From the NCBI RefSeq assembly GCF_019703515.2, contig NC_059373.1:15078281-15142280 (forward strand): a DNA stretch of 64,000 bases. The letters are read 5' to 3'. Positions 1 to 12,155 of the stretch are shown in pieces. The notes beneath the pieces were generated by a model. That model was not told the origin of the DNA and did not search any database. It worked only from the letters and a program-made list of their open reading frames with translations. Each line of letters begins with the position of its first letter. The stretch's first letter is position 1. This DNA comes from Myxocyprinus asiaticus. Taxonomy: Eukaryota; Chordata; Actinopteri; Cypriniformes; Catostomidae. Both the position numbers and the translations under genes were made by a program.

Positions 1-270
1 AAAACACTGGAAAACCCCCCCACTAAAACTAATAATATAGAGTGAAAACTAATGTCAACTCTACTAAATTGAAAAGACAAATAAAAAATAAAACAGAAAT
101 AAAAAAAACTATGTAAAAAACTAAAAAAACTTAAAAAAAAAAACTAAACTAAACTGACCCCCTCAACTAAAGCTAAAAGTCAAAGAGTGACAACCAACAT
201 AAACTCAACTAAATTGAAAGGACAAATGAAAAATAAACAGAAATAAAAAAACTAAATCATAACCCTGACT
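1..270. repeat. A-rich tract with internal direct duplication
   Basis: This segment is very A-rich. A block of about 55 bases near 56-115, with ACTAAATTGAAA followed by ACAAAT and AAACAGAAATAAA, recurs near 200-255 with few changes. The two copies are about 145 bases apart. No coding potential is seen. It may be the edge of an element lying outside the window. Confidence 0.6.
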
Positions 271-2640
271 CCATCACTAGCTCACTAGAAAGGTTTGTGT
301 AGCTTTGACCTGAGGGCTGGAGGTTTGCATGGTCTCGTTAGAAGTGTTAATTGGCTTTCTTCATGTTTGGTGAGTTTTCTTTTAACTCGAGCCGGTTTAA
401 AGCTCCAGCTGTGACAGTGATTTACTGGACAGGAGGCAGAGACAGAAACTTGACTACAATGACTCTGGCATAAATTCTTTACACAAATCACTAACATAAA
501 ACATTATACACATGAACACGTCCCCTTCCGTTCACCAGACACCATGAGGTTGTGTGATTTCCTAAACCCCTTGAGAGGTGACAGTCATCTATATAGTGTA
601 CCCTCTTTTATTATATGTGGTGGAATGAGAGCAGCTTTATGGACAGAGAAAGATGAGGCCCATTCAAGATTGGGCCTTGAGGTACACAACTTGTTATTGT
701 AACCAAACTACAGCCTCATGTCTTAAATTATCAAAGGACTGCCATGTTTTTGAAATAGTGGCCTAATCAGTCTCCATTTAGCTTGCATGAATTTACTTTA
801 AAGTGTGTAATTTCAGTGCCACTAATGGCACAAAATGGAATTGCTATATTTTAAAGAGTTTCCGTGGCTACCCAGGTAGGTTTGAGTTGAGTCAAATCTG
901 ATAAATAGTCTCTGGTTTAATTTAAGCAAACTCTGGTTTTTCAGTCTCAAGAAGACAGGTTGTGTAACGTTGTTGCTGGCAATGACAAAGACGATGGTGT
1001 AAAGAACACAAGTGCAAATTTATTCCAACGTGTAATCCATAAACCCCAACTATAAACATGAAGCAAACATTAACTTAGCATGACAATAACTTGGCTTAAC
1101 ATAAACTTGAACTAACAACCAAAGTTACGACAACAAACATCAATACCTGACAATGGACAAAGGAAAACACGAGACTTAACTACATGACATGGGAGAACAC
1201 CTGACAAAGACAACCAATAAACACTAAGAACTCTAAACAAGATAACGAGACAATGAAAACAAGGCACATGAACATGGAGGGAAACATGAAATCACATGAC
1301 AAGGGAACCACATGACATGAAACAGGAACTAGAATTTCAAAATAAAAGACATGAAAACATGAACCAACAAAATACACATGACAGGTCGGTTTTTATCGAT
1401 GTTCATCACCATAGCAACTTAAGCTACACGGCTAACCTGCTCTGGAGCAGGTTTTTATCCTGGATTACAGATCACAAACTGATACTGAACCAATCAGTTA
1501 TGAGTAAAGTCACATCTCTGACGCAATGAAGTCACTCCCCTGTAACTCTCGCTCCAAATTAAAGCATGCTTCAAATGGAAATGTATATATGTTAATGTAG
1601 ATTTATATATTACAATTTTATATATTAGACCTATATATTAAGATATTATAAAATGGTTTATTTTAGAGAATGGGGAAACTTTTATCTTTTGAGCAGCACA
1701 TTAAAAATTTATTATTAAGTTATTTTGCATTTCTTTAAATACTCTACCTGTATGCAATGTGTGATGCAGAGAACCTTGGAAAAAATTCTGTTTGCACAAG
1801 GGTTCGTAAGGGTTTTCACACTTTAGACACGCATATATTGTGTGACAAGTCTTTCCACCTGAACAAATCTACTAGATAAACTTATATTGTAGACTATCAC
1901 ACAAAGTGACCTGACTTGCACTTAAATAAATTATTTTAGGCTTTTAATTTAAATGAATATAAAAGCTTTTACATTTTAAATAAATATGTAGATTTTTATG
2001 CTTTAAAAGCAGCAGTGTTTCTTGTTGTGTAAATGTTCAAATTCTTCATATTTTCATAATGATCTCTTGATCTTCAGCTGCGGAGACTTAAATCACGTGG
2101 AGTTCTCGTGAGAAGTAAATCATGGCCACTCTCTCCAAGCTTCACCCATTGGCTGTTAGTGGCAAACATCACTCATTCATGTGCACGAGCTTCAGGGTTA
2201 ACCACAAACTCAGAGATGACAGAGAATGTTTGTACCAAGCGTCTTGAGATCGCTGAACTATCTGGCTTTGTCAACCTAAAACTTACTCTGAAACTCTGAG
2301 TTTGTTCAGCTTGCTTCGTGCAACAGGCAAACAGGTAGCCTCACTCCAAACTCACGCTTTTGGTAAAGCAAATGTTGCTATGTCGAGCTGGTTGGGAGCC
2401 ACAGTATTTAAATTCTTTGGAAAGTCAACAATAGCATACTCATACTTCATAGTAAACTATGATAAAATGTATTCTAACACCAACAATACAAACTAAAATG
2501 TACACCACATTATCTTTTGATAATCTGAGGTTTACAACGACAGAATTGCTCTTAATTTGCACTTCAACTTCGAAGAGGTGTAGAGTAAAGATGGGGAGAA
2601 ACACATTTATTTGTTTCTATTTATTTGTGAGTATCTTTAG
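271..2640. other. Non-coding stretch, no gene recognised
   Basis: Only short chance open frames occur here. A near-perfect 20-bp palindrome lies at 1433-1452 (AACCTGCTCTGGAGCAGGTT). The part from about 1560 to 1740 is AT-rich with TATATA runs. Sequence near 2300-2410 shares phrases with 8020-8090, such as the AACTCAC, TTTTGGT and GCCAATGTT-like stretches, so it is probably an old interspersed repeat. No splice-bordered exon or protein domain was recognised. Confidence 0.5.
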
Positions 2641-2898
2641 GTAATGTTTAAAATGTAACTGATAGGTGGTTTGACAATGGCTCATGAAAAACTATTATTT
2701 TAGAAATGTGTGAAATTGTGTGTGTTATTCTGACGGCATCTACTCCCTCACCTGATCGCTCATAACAGCAGCTGCTGTTTTTGAATGCAGAACTGACAGC
2801 CTGTTTGGCAGACAAGTGAAAGGAGAGAGAGAAAGCATGGGAGAGATTGTGTGAGTGAGAGAAAAAATGAGAATGAGAAACAGTTCCGTAAGTATGTG

Positions 2899-2919
2899 CC
2901 ACACACACACACACACACA
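2899..2919. repeat. (CA)n microsatellite
   Basis: About ten uninterrupted CA units, preceded by a GA-rich purine tract at about 2820-2880. The open frames across it are low-complexity artefacts. Confidence 0.9.
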
Positions 2920-3087
2920 AGTATAAAACCTGTCATAGTTACTAGAAAAAAAGTTACTAAAAAAGAAGTTGTTATATATATGCAGTATGAGAGGTTTATA
3001 AACAATCTTAGTGGGCCGGTCATTTTTGTTCAGGAACACAAAATGTGTTAGCACAAAACGAACACAACACGATCACTCGAGTTTACG

Positions 3088-3299
3088 GATTACCTTTATG
3101 CTGCCTTGATGTCTTTTTGCAGCCTGGAATTGTTTGACCCCATTGACTTGCATTGTATGGATATATTCACATTATACCTCCATCAAAATATCTATGTTTG
3201 TGTTCTGCAGAAGAAAGAAAGTCATACGAGTTTGAGACAGCAAAGGATGAGTAAATGATGAGAAATGTATCATTTTTGGGTGAACTATCCCTTTAAATA
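3088..3299 (+). mobile_element. Non-autonomous repeat ending GGGTGAACTATCCCTTTAA
   Basis: The segment ends with GGGTGAACTATCCCTTTAA, preceded by AGTAAATGATGA and a TTCTGCAGAAGAAAGAAAGTCATACG stretch. The same phrases recur on either strand near 17.3, 18.4, 19.6, 24.8, 29.05 and 47.5 kb, so this is a dispersed family. It has no coding capacity. I recognise it as an abundant cyprinid repeat but do not assign a superfamily. Confidence 0.7.
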
Positions 3300-3514
3300 T
3301 GTTTTGAAAGGCATTAAGTTTTTTAAAGGATGCTTTCCACATTTGATTGGTGGAGTCCACCAGTCAACCAATCAACGTTGACCATCCCTGGCTTATTGAT
3401 GACACCTGTAGCTCATCACAGTTGCCAGTTAGCAACAATATAAAATAATTTGGTTTCAGTTATAGCCTTGTAAGGGATTGAGAGCTGAATCAGAGTGAGC
3501 CTGTATTGGTATTA

Positions 3515-3516
3515 CG

Positions 3517-3572
<56 letters not shown>

Positions 3573-3580
3573 TGTGTGTG
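3515..3580. repeat. (CGTG)n tetranucleotide microsatellite
   Basis: About fourteen perfect CGTG/GTGC units grading into GTGTGTG. Alternating purine-pyrimidine DNA of this kind is known to favour Z-DNA. Confidence 0.92.
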
Positions 3581-4335
3581 TTGTCTCTGCCTGCTGAAGT
3601 TGGATTTAGTAGCTTGTGATTCAATTCATGTTATTAACTTTGACCTGTATCCTGTCTATGATTTATGGATTTGGTTTAATTCTCAAGTAAAGTCTTGACT
3701 CTGCACTTGGGTCTCTGCTTGTTTCATTATTGTAGTGCAGGGTGAGTCATCAATATTTTTGGATAGTTATCTCAAAGAAATACTGCAAATTTGGAATGCT
3801 GATCTGCAAAAGATTTAACTTGTCAACTTTTAAGACTACGCTAATATTTAGATGACTTAAGAGCTAGTAGACATGCATGGACTAAAAGCCACAAAACTCA
3901 AATTTCCATTGATTCTGGTTAATTAAGTCTGACTCAATGGATGTGATTACAGCATTTAAATGCACTGTTACACCAAAAAGCTTTTTAATCAGATAATTTG
4001 AGAAATTAAGTGTTCTAAAATTAACAAGTTTCTGAACAAAGACATGGAGGAATAAACTAAATTAAAACATTTTTTATATTCTACCATAAATATTAATCTA
4101 TACTTCCTAACACCCCCATGAAACTGACAGCACCACTGTGAGAATAATTGCTCCGATCCAGTGGAGACCCTAATAAGCCCAAACACCAATGCATTTATAT
4201 TAATGGAAACACTCCATTCTATTTTCCTTCATAACAGCCACTGAAGACAGTTTTTTCCTAATATCAACAATTCTACATTTACTGCCTCTGAAACAAAAGA
4301 TTTTATCACATTTCACCATTTCAGAAATAAATGTG
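3581..4335. other. Non-coding stretch, nothing recognised
   Basis: AT-rich sequence with scattered stops in all frames. No domain, repeat family or splice-bordered exon was identified. Confidence 0.4.
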
Positions 4336-4504
4336 CATATTCCCCACACTTCAGAATCAGAATGAGCTTTATTGCCAAGTATGCTTACACATACAAGGAA
4401 TTTGTCTTCGTGACAGGAGCTTCCAGTACACAACAATTCAAAAACAGCAACAAGATTTTAAAAAAATAATTAAAATATTGAAAAGAAAAAATGATATATA
4501 AAAT

Positions 4505-4507
<3 letters not shown>

Positions 4508-4570
<63 letters not shown>

Positions 4571-4635
4571 CATACACACACACACATGCACATACACACA
4601 TACATACATACACATATATGAATATATATACATAC
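4508..4635. repeat. Compound (AT)n/(AC)n microsatellite
   Basis: About 28 AT units followed by interrupted CATA/CACA repeats, inside the 3' UTR of LINE A. A similar compound array sits at the equivalent position in the truncated copy at 35.44-35.56 kb, which suggests that the LINE 3' UTR itself carries or seeds the repeat. Confidence 0.9.
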
Positions 4636-4777
4636 ACACATATGTAGTGCAAATCTAAATACAAATCGGTTATGTACAGTGCAAAGGAATGTAATGGCAG
4701 AAGAGGTAGGATGTGTTGGATGATATAAAAATACTAAGCTGTGTATTGCACATTAATTATTGCTCAAAGGGGCAGTT

Positions 4778-5158
4778 TTAACTGTTCATGAGATGGATAG
4801 CCTGGGGGAAAAAACTGTTCCTGTGCCCGATGGTTCTGGTGCTCAGAGCTCTGAAGCGTCGGCCAGAAGGCAACAGTTCAAAAAGGTAGTGGGCAGGGTG
4901 AGTGGGTTCCAGAGTAATTTTTCCAGCCTTTTTCCTCACTCTGGAAGTGTATAGTTCTTGAAGGGGGAGCAGGGGGCAACCAATAATCCTCTCAGCAGTC
5001 CGAACTGTCCTTTGTAGTCTTCTGATGTCTGATTTCGTAACTGAACCAAACCAGACAGTTATTGAAGTGCAGATGACAGACTCAATGACCGCTGAGTAGA
5101 ACTGTATCAGCAGCGTCTGTGGCAGGTTGAACGTCCTCAACTGACGAAGGAAGTACAA
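4778..5158 (-). pseudogene. LINE A C-terminal domain
   Basis: A 126-residue open segment in another frame from the RT. It reads FLRQLRTFNLPQTLL, then FYSAVIESVICTSITVWFG, RRLQRTVRTAERIIG and LPLQELYTSRVRKKA, ending with LLPSGRRFRAL near the terminus. LINE B has the same motifs at 58.6-59.0 kb. It overlaps the RT frame by about 20 bases, so a single indel near 5150 probably separates them. Confidence 0.8.
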
Positions 5159-6135
5159 CCATTGCTGGCCATTTTCGCAATGGAGTCAATGTGGGTCTCC
5201 CACTTCAGGTCCTGTGAGATGGTAGTGCCCAGGAGCCTGAATGACTCCACTGCTGCCACAGTGTTTAGAATGGTGAGGGGGGACAGTGTTGGGGGGTTCC
5301 TCCTAAAGTCCACAATCATTTCCACCGTTTTGAGCGTGTTCAGCTCAAGGTTGTTTTGACTGCACCAGACAGCCAGCTGTTTAACCTCCCTTCTGTATGC
5401 AGACTCATCGTCATCTCGGATGAGGCCGATGACAGTGGTGTCATCTGCAAACTTCAGGAGCTTGACAGAGGGGTCCTTGGTGATGCAGTCATTGGTGTAG
5501 AGGGAGAAGAGTAGTGGGGAGAGCACACATCCCTGGGGGGCACCAGTGCTGATTGTACAGGTGCTGGAAGTGAATTTCCCCTGTCTCACAAGATGCTGCC
5601 TGTCTGTCAGAAAGCTGGTAATCCACTGACAGATAGATGTGGGAACAGAGAGTTGGTGTAATTTAGTCCAGAGAATAGCTGGGATGATGGTGTTGAAAGC
5701 TGAACTGAAGTCCACAAAAAGGATCCTTGCATATGTCCCTGGTCTGTCCAGATGTTGCAGGATATGATGCAATCTCATGTTGACTGCATCATCCACAGAC
5801 CTGTTTGCTCGATATGCAAATTGAAGGGGATCTAGAAAGGGTCCAGTGATGTCCTTCAGGTGGGCCAACACCAGTCTCTCAAATGACTTCATGACCACAG
5901 ACGTCAGGGCGACAGGTCTGTAGTCATTAAGTCCTTTGATTTTTGGTTTCTTTGGGATGGAGATGATAGTGGAACGTTTGAAGCAGCATGGGACTTCACA
6001 CTGCTCCAGTGATCTATTGAAGATCTGTGTGAAAATGGGGGCCAGCTGGTTAGCACAGGATCTAAGACATGCAGGTGAAACACCACCTGGGCCCTGTGCT
6101 TTCCTTATCCTTTGTTTTCGAAAGACGCAGTTCAC
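5137..6135 (-). pseudogene. LINE A reverse transcriptase
   Basis: A 332-residue open segment carries an RT: a fingers motif with GPGGVSPACL, a DYRPVALTSVVMKSFERL block, FVDFSSAFNTI (palm Asp), TGAPQGCVLSPLLFSLYTND, and KFADDTTVIG with the catalytic FADD pair. These are the core RT blocks in the correct order with catalytic aspartates present. The enzyme would copy LINE RNA at the nicked target. It is cut off from the endonuclease upstream and from the C-terminal piece downstream by frameshifts, so it is a relic. This is the best-preserved part of LINE A. Confidence 0.88.
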
Positions 6136-6344
6136 ATCATCTTCACAGATCTTAAGTGCAGGTTGAGTAGCAGGAGGGAGGAGGAGTGGGGTTGCAGGAG
6201 GTGTTTGTGTGAAGTGAAGGTCAGAGTGGGTGTGGGGTGTGAGATTGGGCCTTTAAAATCTACAGTAGAACACATTCAGGTCATCAGCCAGTTTTTGGTC
6301 CACCACAGGGTTGGGGGTAGGAATCCTGTAATTCGTAAGTTGTT

Positions 6345-6626
6345 TCATGCCACTGATGCAGGGTCGTTAGCTGAAAACTTGTTTTTCAGCTTCTCAGAGT
6401 ATCTACTTTTAGCCACTCTGATTCCCTTAATCAGTGTGTTTCTGGCCTGATTGTACAAGACTTTATCCCCAACTCTGTAAGCATCCTCTTTGGCCTGACA
6501 AAGCTGCCTGAGTTCCGCTGTAAACCATGGTTTGTCATTGTTAAATGTTAAATAAGTCCTAGTGGGAATGAACATATCCTCAAAGAAACTGATATATGAT
6601 GTAACAGTATCTGTGAGCTCGTCCAA
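6345..6626 (-). pseudogene. LINE A endonuclease-RT linker
   Basis: A 93-residue open segment containing KPWFTAELRQLCQAKEDAYR and an Arg/Lys-rich helix, then RYSEKLKNKF. This is the usual linker between endonuclease and RT in CR1/Rex1-type LINEs. It lies in a different frame from the endonuclease piece that it overlaps at 6548-6626, so an indel sits near there. Confidence 0.7.
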
Positions 6627-7614
6627 GTCTGTGGCTGCAGCCTCAAAAACACTTCAATCAGTGCAGTCAAGCAGGCTTGTAGTTCCAGCTCTGCTTCGTT
6701 GGTCCATCTCTTTACAGTCCTTACTACAGGCTTAGCAGATTTTAATTTCTGTCTGTAGGTTGGAAGAAGATGAAAAAGACAGTGATCAGATAGTCCCAAA
6801 GCTGCTCTACGAACAGAGCGATATGCATCCTTTATTGTTGTGTAGCAGTGATCCAGTATATTTCTGTCTCTGGTTGGGCATATAATGTGCTGTTTGTATT
6901 TGGGCAGTTCATGTGTGAGGTTTGCTTTGTTAAAATCCCCAAGAATAATAATAACTGAGTCCGGGTATTGTTGTTCCATGTCTGTGATGTGATCAGCCAG
7001 CTGCTGCAGCGCTGCATTCACGCACGCTTGTGGAGGAATATAAACACTCACCAGAATAAATGAGGAAAACTCCTGCGGCGAGTAGAAAGGCTTACAGTTA
7101 ATAAAGAGCGCTTCCAAATTAGGACAGCACATCTTCTTTAACGTTGTTACATCTGTACACCAACTTTCATTGATGTAAAAGCAGGTTCTACTGCCTCTCG
7201 TTTTCCCTGTTAACTCCATGATGCGATCCGCTCTGAACAACTGAAAGCCTGGCAGATGTAACGCGCTGCCAGAATGGCTTCACTCAGCCAGGTTTCTGTG
7301 AAGCACAAGGCAGCAGAGGTTAAAAAGTCCTTGATTCTGCGGGTGAGGAGATGTAGTTTGTCTGTTTTGTTAGGAAGAAAGCGGAGATTCTCAAGATGAA
7401 TGCTCGGCAGCGTTGTTCAAAAGCCCCGCCAATGGAGCTTGACCAGCGCGCCTGCTCGTCTCCCTCGCCTGCATCTCATAGCGTGTTTAAACACTAAAAT
7501 GTCAAACAATATGTCCGAATATTCAAAATCAGGAAAAAGATTGACTGGTATATGCTGTCGAATGTTCAGCAGTTCGTCTCTGGTAAAACTGACTGGAAAA
7601 AGATTACTAAACAC
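6548..7614 (-). pseudogene. LINE A endonuclease region (frameshifted)
   Basis: Reading down the minus strand from 7614, a leader rich in basic residues (RRGRRAGALVKLHWRGF) is followed after frame changes near 7250-7420 by an endonuclease of about 230 residues (6548-7240). It shows the conserved GDFNKANL segment and an LSDHCLFH segment, typical of the apurinic-endonuclease fold that nicks target DNA for target-primed reverse transcription. The frames do not join without indels, so no complete protein is made. Its relative in LINE B (59.2-60.2 kb) has the same order and similar spacing. Confidence 0.8.
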
Positions 7615-7699
7615 AGGTCAAACAAACAAAAACAACAAAACAATAGAAGCGCTCCACAACAAGGCGGCCATCCGCGGAACCATCATGATGTATTTACTT

Positions 7700-8217
7700 C
7701 ACAAGTACATTAAAAAAACATGGATGAGGAAAGAACATAAATAGAAAAGTATTTAAAAGATTTCTCGCCTTGAGTGCCAAAAAGATTAGACGGAATGCAA
7801 AAAAGATTTTGCTTTTAAAATTACAAATAACAAAACATTTGCCAAGGAACCAAATAGCAGTGCTCTTTCTCAGACGAAGCTTCTCGGACATGAAAGATGA
7901 AGAATTGTGATAAAGAAACAGTTACTTAAAGGTAAAATGTGTCATTTCTGTACCACTATCACCAAAATAATGTTTTCAAAAAGATTTCCCGAACACTCCC
8001 CCATCTGCCATTGGTTGAACAAACTTATAGCCCCGCCCTAAACTCACACCTTTGGTTGAGCCAATGTTACTATTTTGGGTTGGTCTGGACGATCAAACAA
8101 TCATAGCAATGTTTTGATAGTGCCGCAGAGCCACATTGTTTCCATTTTTCAGCTAAATCAACCCACCATTTGATTACTTATGGTTGTCTTTGCATATTAA
8201 GGTTGGTAGGAGAATGT
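7700..8217. other. Spacer with old repeat fragments
   Basis: No gene is seen. From about 7925, AAAGGTAAAATGTGTCATTT resembles the AAAGGTGAAGTGTGTAATTT phrase at about 17083 and AAAGGTGAAGTGTAATTT at about 27963. A dispersed repeat probably starts here. The segment ends at the TSD of the hAT at 8226. Confidence 0.4.
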
Positions 8218-8225
8218 ATTTAAAC

Positions 8226-8600
8226 TAGGGATGGAACGATACCATATTTTCTCTTCCGATCCGATTCCGATACTTGAAATATCGGTATTGGCCAATACCG
8301 ATCTGATACCAGTGTTGTTTTTTTCTTAATGTGTTTAGAACATCTATAATTCACTGTGTAGAACTGATTTGGGAGTACTCTTTGTGTAAAGAAACAAAAA
8401 CCTCTAACAATACATTATTTCATTATAAAATAGAAAAAAAAAAAAAAACAATTACATAAGAGCATGTGCAAAACTTTATTGTTAACTAGTCTGCAGGATG
8501 CAGCAGCAAAAATAACAGTAATTCCAGTAAAGGTCTTCAGTAGAAAAGAAGCCAGTTCTCTTCACACATTTAAACTTGTATCTGGACTTGTAAATGGTTT

Positions 8601-8631
<31 letters not shown>

Positions 8632-9334
8632 GTTATTTATTTCATTTTAGTTTTATTAGTATATCTATCCACTTATCAATCACACAGTAATTTTTGGAAC
8701 CCAATTTGTTTTTATTGTAATTTCTAATAATAATAATAAGAAGAAGAAGAATAATTTGACTATACATTGGTGATAAATTTCAGCTTTTATTTTGAAAGTC
8801 CAGCGCTGAGCGCTCCAGGAAGTCCTTGTTTGAGTGTTTGTTTGTAGGCTAATTCACAGTAGTGTAATATGCTTCTCATTCAACATCTGGTAAAATGCTT
8901 GTCCGGTGCCGTTCTCAATGTATGTTATAGGCGGACCAAACTATTGATCATCTACTTCTGAGATGGAGTTTGTGTAGAGTGACCATATATTGCACTGAGC
9001 AGCACATCACGAGCCTCTCCGCTCGTTCAGTAAAGCGTGGTGCCAGAAACTACTTAGCTGTGCATGCTGACTGTATATTTATTATTAAACAGCCTTTTGC
9101 TATTCACAAAGCTTTTGGATGACTGTAAGTGCCTCAATAAAAGGCACGAGTTTTATGGACTACTTTAATGGTGGTTTAAAGATTATTTGTCATTATTTGA
9201 GCTTGACAGTAACGTCAATGACCAACATGCGGTATCAGATTTGGACTGGGTTTGTCGGACTAATACCCCATCCAGGTAAAAACATCAGTATCGGACCCGA
9301 TACCGATCCAGGTATCGGATCGGTGCCATGCCTA
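8226..9334. mobile_element. Non-autonomous hAT element with perfect 8-bp TSD
   Basis: The 1109-bp unit starts TAGGGATGGAACGATACC and ends GGTGCCATGCCTA, so the reverse complement of the end begins TAGGCATGGCACCGAT. The identical octamer ATTTAAAC lies directly outside each end (8218-8225 and 9335-9342). An 8-bp TSD with short TIRs is the hAT hallmark. Sub-terminal CGATACC/GGTATCGG motifs are repeated in both orientations, as expected for transposase-binding sites. No transposase is encoded. A (CT)n tract lies inside. Confidence 0.9.
8604..8631. repeat. (CT)n microsatellite
   Basis: About fourteen CT units inside the hAT at 8226-9334. Confidence 0.9.
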
Positions 9335-9342
9335 ATTTAAAC

Positions 9343-10027
9343 ATTGAAAAGTTAACACTCATAACCTTTTACTATGATTTAAATCGAAAAATATGTCAAA
9401 GAAACTACTTAATAATGATAGAATGCAGATTTCACACCTTTGGATTATCATTCCCTGCATATTGGGACAGAATACCTACTGTACGTCTGCTTTTAAGCTA
9501 TTCACAATGTTCACCAACTTTAGATTAGACAATTAATTCTCACACAAGCCTTTCACAGCTCAGAGCTGTCAAATACACCTATTCTGTGTTCGAAATCATT
9601 CACTCATTCACTATTTCCTATATAGTGGATGGCAGTAAATGCACTATATCTCAACAGTGAGTGAATGAAATCAGTGAGTGAATTCGGACGCTGACGTATA
9701 CACCGAGCGTCGGAGCTCTGGGGCTGTCGCAGAAACAATGTTACATATGAACTTTTAAAATACTTGGGCCTTACTTGTTATTTTTATTAAATAATATTTT
9801 AATACAATGAATCTTCGTTCTGTTTGCCATTTTTAATACATTTATTTATATATAGTGTATTTGAGGAATTCATGGCTCATTCAAGGTGATGTTTTTCATT
9901 TCTCTGTTTTCAGGATGTTTTGGAGAGGAAAGACAGTGGAGCTGGGCACACAGCTGTTATAGTTATTGGCTGTGTGTTGTCCTTCTTAGTCCCCTCTCGT
10001 TTTTCCTTCTTCAGGACAGAACTGGGG
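9343..10027. other. Spacer with a TATATAGTG-type repeat
   Basis: No gene is seen. Between about 9590 and 9700 there is ATCATTCACTCATTCACTAT, then CTATATAGTG, and an opposite-facing GTGAGTGAATGAAATCAGTG, giving a loosely inverted arrangement typical of a small fish MITE. The rest is AT-rich. Confidence 0.4.
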
Positions 10028-11160
10028 CCGGTTGCACCAGCTATACGTAAGATACAACTTAGCCTAGTTGCGGCATAAATGGGCACTAAGTCACAATTTA
10101 CGTACTACTAAATATTTGAGCACTGCACCATTAAACTTAGGTAGGACGTAACCCTACGTATAAACTAAATATTTACGGAAGCCTCTGACCAGGAGTAACG
10201 GATGAAATAAAAAAAAACAGACTGATATTTTATGATATCACTGAGCTCATATTTTGCATGACAGTCATCAGTAATTTCGACATACAGTATGATGTTGACA
10301 TTTACACTCGTTTACATTTACGTTTAAGCGGCTCTTCAACATGAAACAATTCTAACGGTGCAGTTTTCAGGGTGCTTCGCCCGGTGTCATGTGTCAACAT
10401 ATACAAAATATATTAGATATTTAAATGAATAAATGTCTATTTTTCCAGCCTGTTAGTATTTATTTATCACCCCTTATTTATTTTAGATACAGTTCCTATA
10501 TATTGTTATTTACACATAGCAAATATACTATTTATCAAATCTACTTTTATTATGTATCGTACTTTAAATCAAATCAAATCACTTTTATTGTCACACAGCC
10601 ATATACACAAGTGCAATGGTGTCGTGACAGTGATGAGACAATTTACAATAACATCAAATTAACACAAACAATTAAAAGTCTAATATACACATAATTACAC
10701 ACAACACAATATACAAATAATAACATACACTGTACAGTATACAATACACACAATATAGATACACATTATTCAATAAAAATAAAAGTATATATAGTATATA
10801 TAGAATGTACAGTAGGTTGTATTGTAATGGGAATATAATTTATTACAGCTGACAGTTACATGAGCAAGTAAGGTTTGAACATTAACCGTAACAAGATCAA
10901 ACTGAAATTCACAGTTTTAACACTTTTGTGTCAAATTTGAAGGCTGTTTATTGGATCAATACAGGTAAACGTCATATTATGCAACTACGCATTACTTCAC
11001 GGAGAGCTTACAACCTACTAGTTAAGTCTTGCCTTAAGAACAGGTGGTCCAACCAAATTAAGCAATGACTTACAAATTAACTAGTAGTTACTAAGCCCTT
11101 AGTGTGAACTTTACATCCTAACTTCCGTGAGAACTCACGTACAACTGGTGCAACACTACC
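10028..11160. mobile_element. TIR element with GTTGCACCAG termini, interrupted by a LINE tail
   Basis: The left end reads GGTTGCACCAGCTATACGTA. The right end, reverse-complemented, reads GTTGCACCAGTTGTACGTGA, so the two ends form a TIR. Homology continues inward in an imperfect way (CTAAGTCA-like and TACTAAAT-like phrases). CTG precedes the left end and follows the right end, which would fit a 3-bp PIF/Harbinger-type TSD, but three bases prove little. No transposase frame is visible. The LINE 3' tail at 10565-10832 is nested inside. Confidence 0.6.
10565..10832 (-). mobile_element. 5'-truncated LINE tail (same family as LINE B)
   Basis: AAATCAAATCACTTTTATTG begins the tail, followed by CATATACACAAGTGCAA. 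The same phrases occur at the 3' end of LINE B (57345-57384). Downstream, ACACATAATTACACACAACA and ACAGTATAC stretches also match LINE B near 58340-58395. Only about 270 bp of the 3' end is present, which is normal for incomplete target-primed reverse transcription. Confidence 0.75.
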
Positions 11161-11162
11161 CT

Positions 11163-11632
11163 GGTGATTCCATTTCCTACTCACTTCTCCACCTTCATCC
11201 TCATTATCCTCTCTATTTCTCTACTCCTTTATTATACCCGTCTTCTTCAAAGGGCCATACCCTCTCAACATATATAATTTTGAGCAATTGAAAATTGGCA
11301 CACATATTAAAGCATTTTATCAACTTATCTTACAGGCACTTTTCACACTTTGTGCACAAATGTAAGATTGCTATTCTTTATCAGTTAATGGGAATAATAT
11401 AACCATGTGCAGATCTATCTCTTTACTAGTTAATTATTTATTTTTTTTTTTTTTTGGAACTAACACTTTTCTAAGCCAACAAATGCCCTATCCACCACTT
11501 CTCAAAATATTTTGTCGTCTTGCTAAGGCTATTTTATAGCTATCATTTTACATATTTTTAGGATTTGCTTGATAAGCAAGCTGAAAAGCAAAATAAGAAT
11601 ATAATAAAAAGAAATAACTGTATATATAAAAT
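11163..11632. other. AT-rich spacer, nothing recognised
   Basis: No coding segment or repeat family was recognised. A short poly-T run lies at about 11441-11455. It ends at the TSD of the hAT that starts at 11641. Confidence 0.4.
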
Positions 11633-12155
11633 ATAATAATTAGTGCTGTCAGCATTCATTTAAAATGTATAAGGTTTTTTAAAATGTATAAATTTTTCTT
11701 AATCGCGATTAAAGCATGTACCGAACTGACATTAGATTCTGACATTTTATTCAGGCCTGTGCGAGTTCTGAACACAGGTTAGAGGGCAGAACCCTTGCGA
11801 TGTGTCCAGCGGGGACATTACACTTGTATACACACTACAAACAAACACACAACAGTCAGTCCGTGCCGGAGAAAGGACCTCTTATAAAACAAACATTGAT
11901 CAGACTTGTGACAAAAAAAGTTATTTGCATCTTTTTTAAGTCACCATTTTACCACAATAAGCATGTCAATTTAACAAATTCAATTTTGTACCCATTGCCG
12001 CCGAGATTCTGAAATGTCAGCTAACGATTACCAGACAATTCGGATTAATTATATTTCCATCGGCAGTGCCAGCGTTAAAAGCAGAACAAGAAGCGCTTTT
12101 CATATGGAGTTCAACAAAACAAATCATGTGCATTCCATATCCAAAGTGAAAAGAC

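Larger units (their letters stand above)
4336..7690 (-). mobile_element. LINE A: near full-length non-LTR retrotransposon (Rex1/CR1-like)
   Basis: A minus-strand LINE of about 3.35 kb. Its 3' tail (about 4336-4440) reads, on the plus strand, as TCAGAATGAGCTTTATTGCC. Its 5' end lies in GC-rich sequence near 7690. One long reading frame, now broken, carries an N-terminal leader, an AP-type endonuclease, a linker, a reverse transcriptase with FADD, and a C-terminal domain. An (AT)n/(AC)n microsatellite lies in the 3' UTR. The same tail recurs as a truncated copy at 35253-36292. The domain order fits the CR1/Rex1 group; family naming is inference. A comparison with fish Rex1, CR1 and RTE consensus sequences would settle the clade. 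Confidence 0.85.

Noticed and set aside
4438..4664. Ile/Tyr/Val/Cys-rich minus-strand frames, apparently membrane-like
   Set aside because: They are translations of the (AT)n/(AC)n microsatellite.
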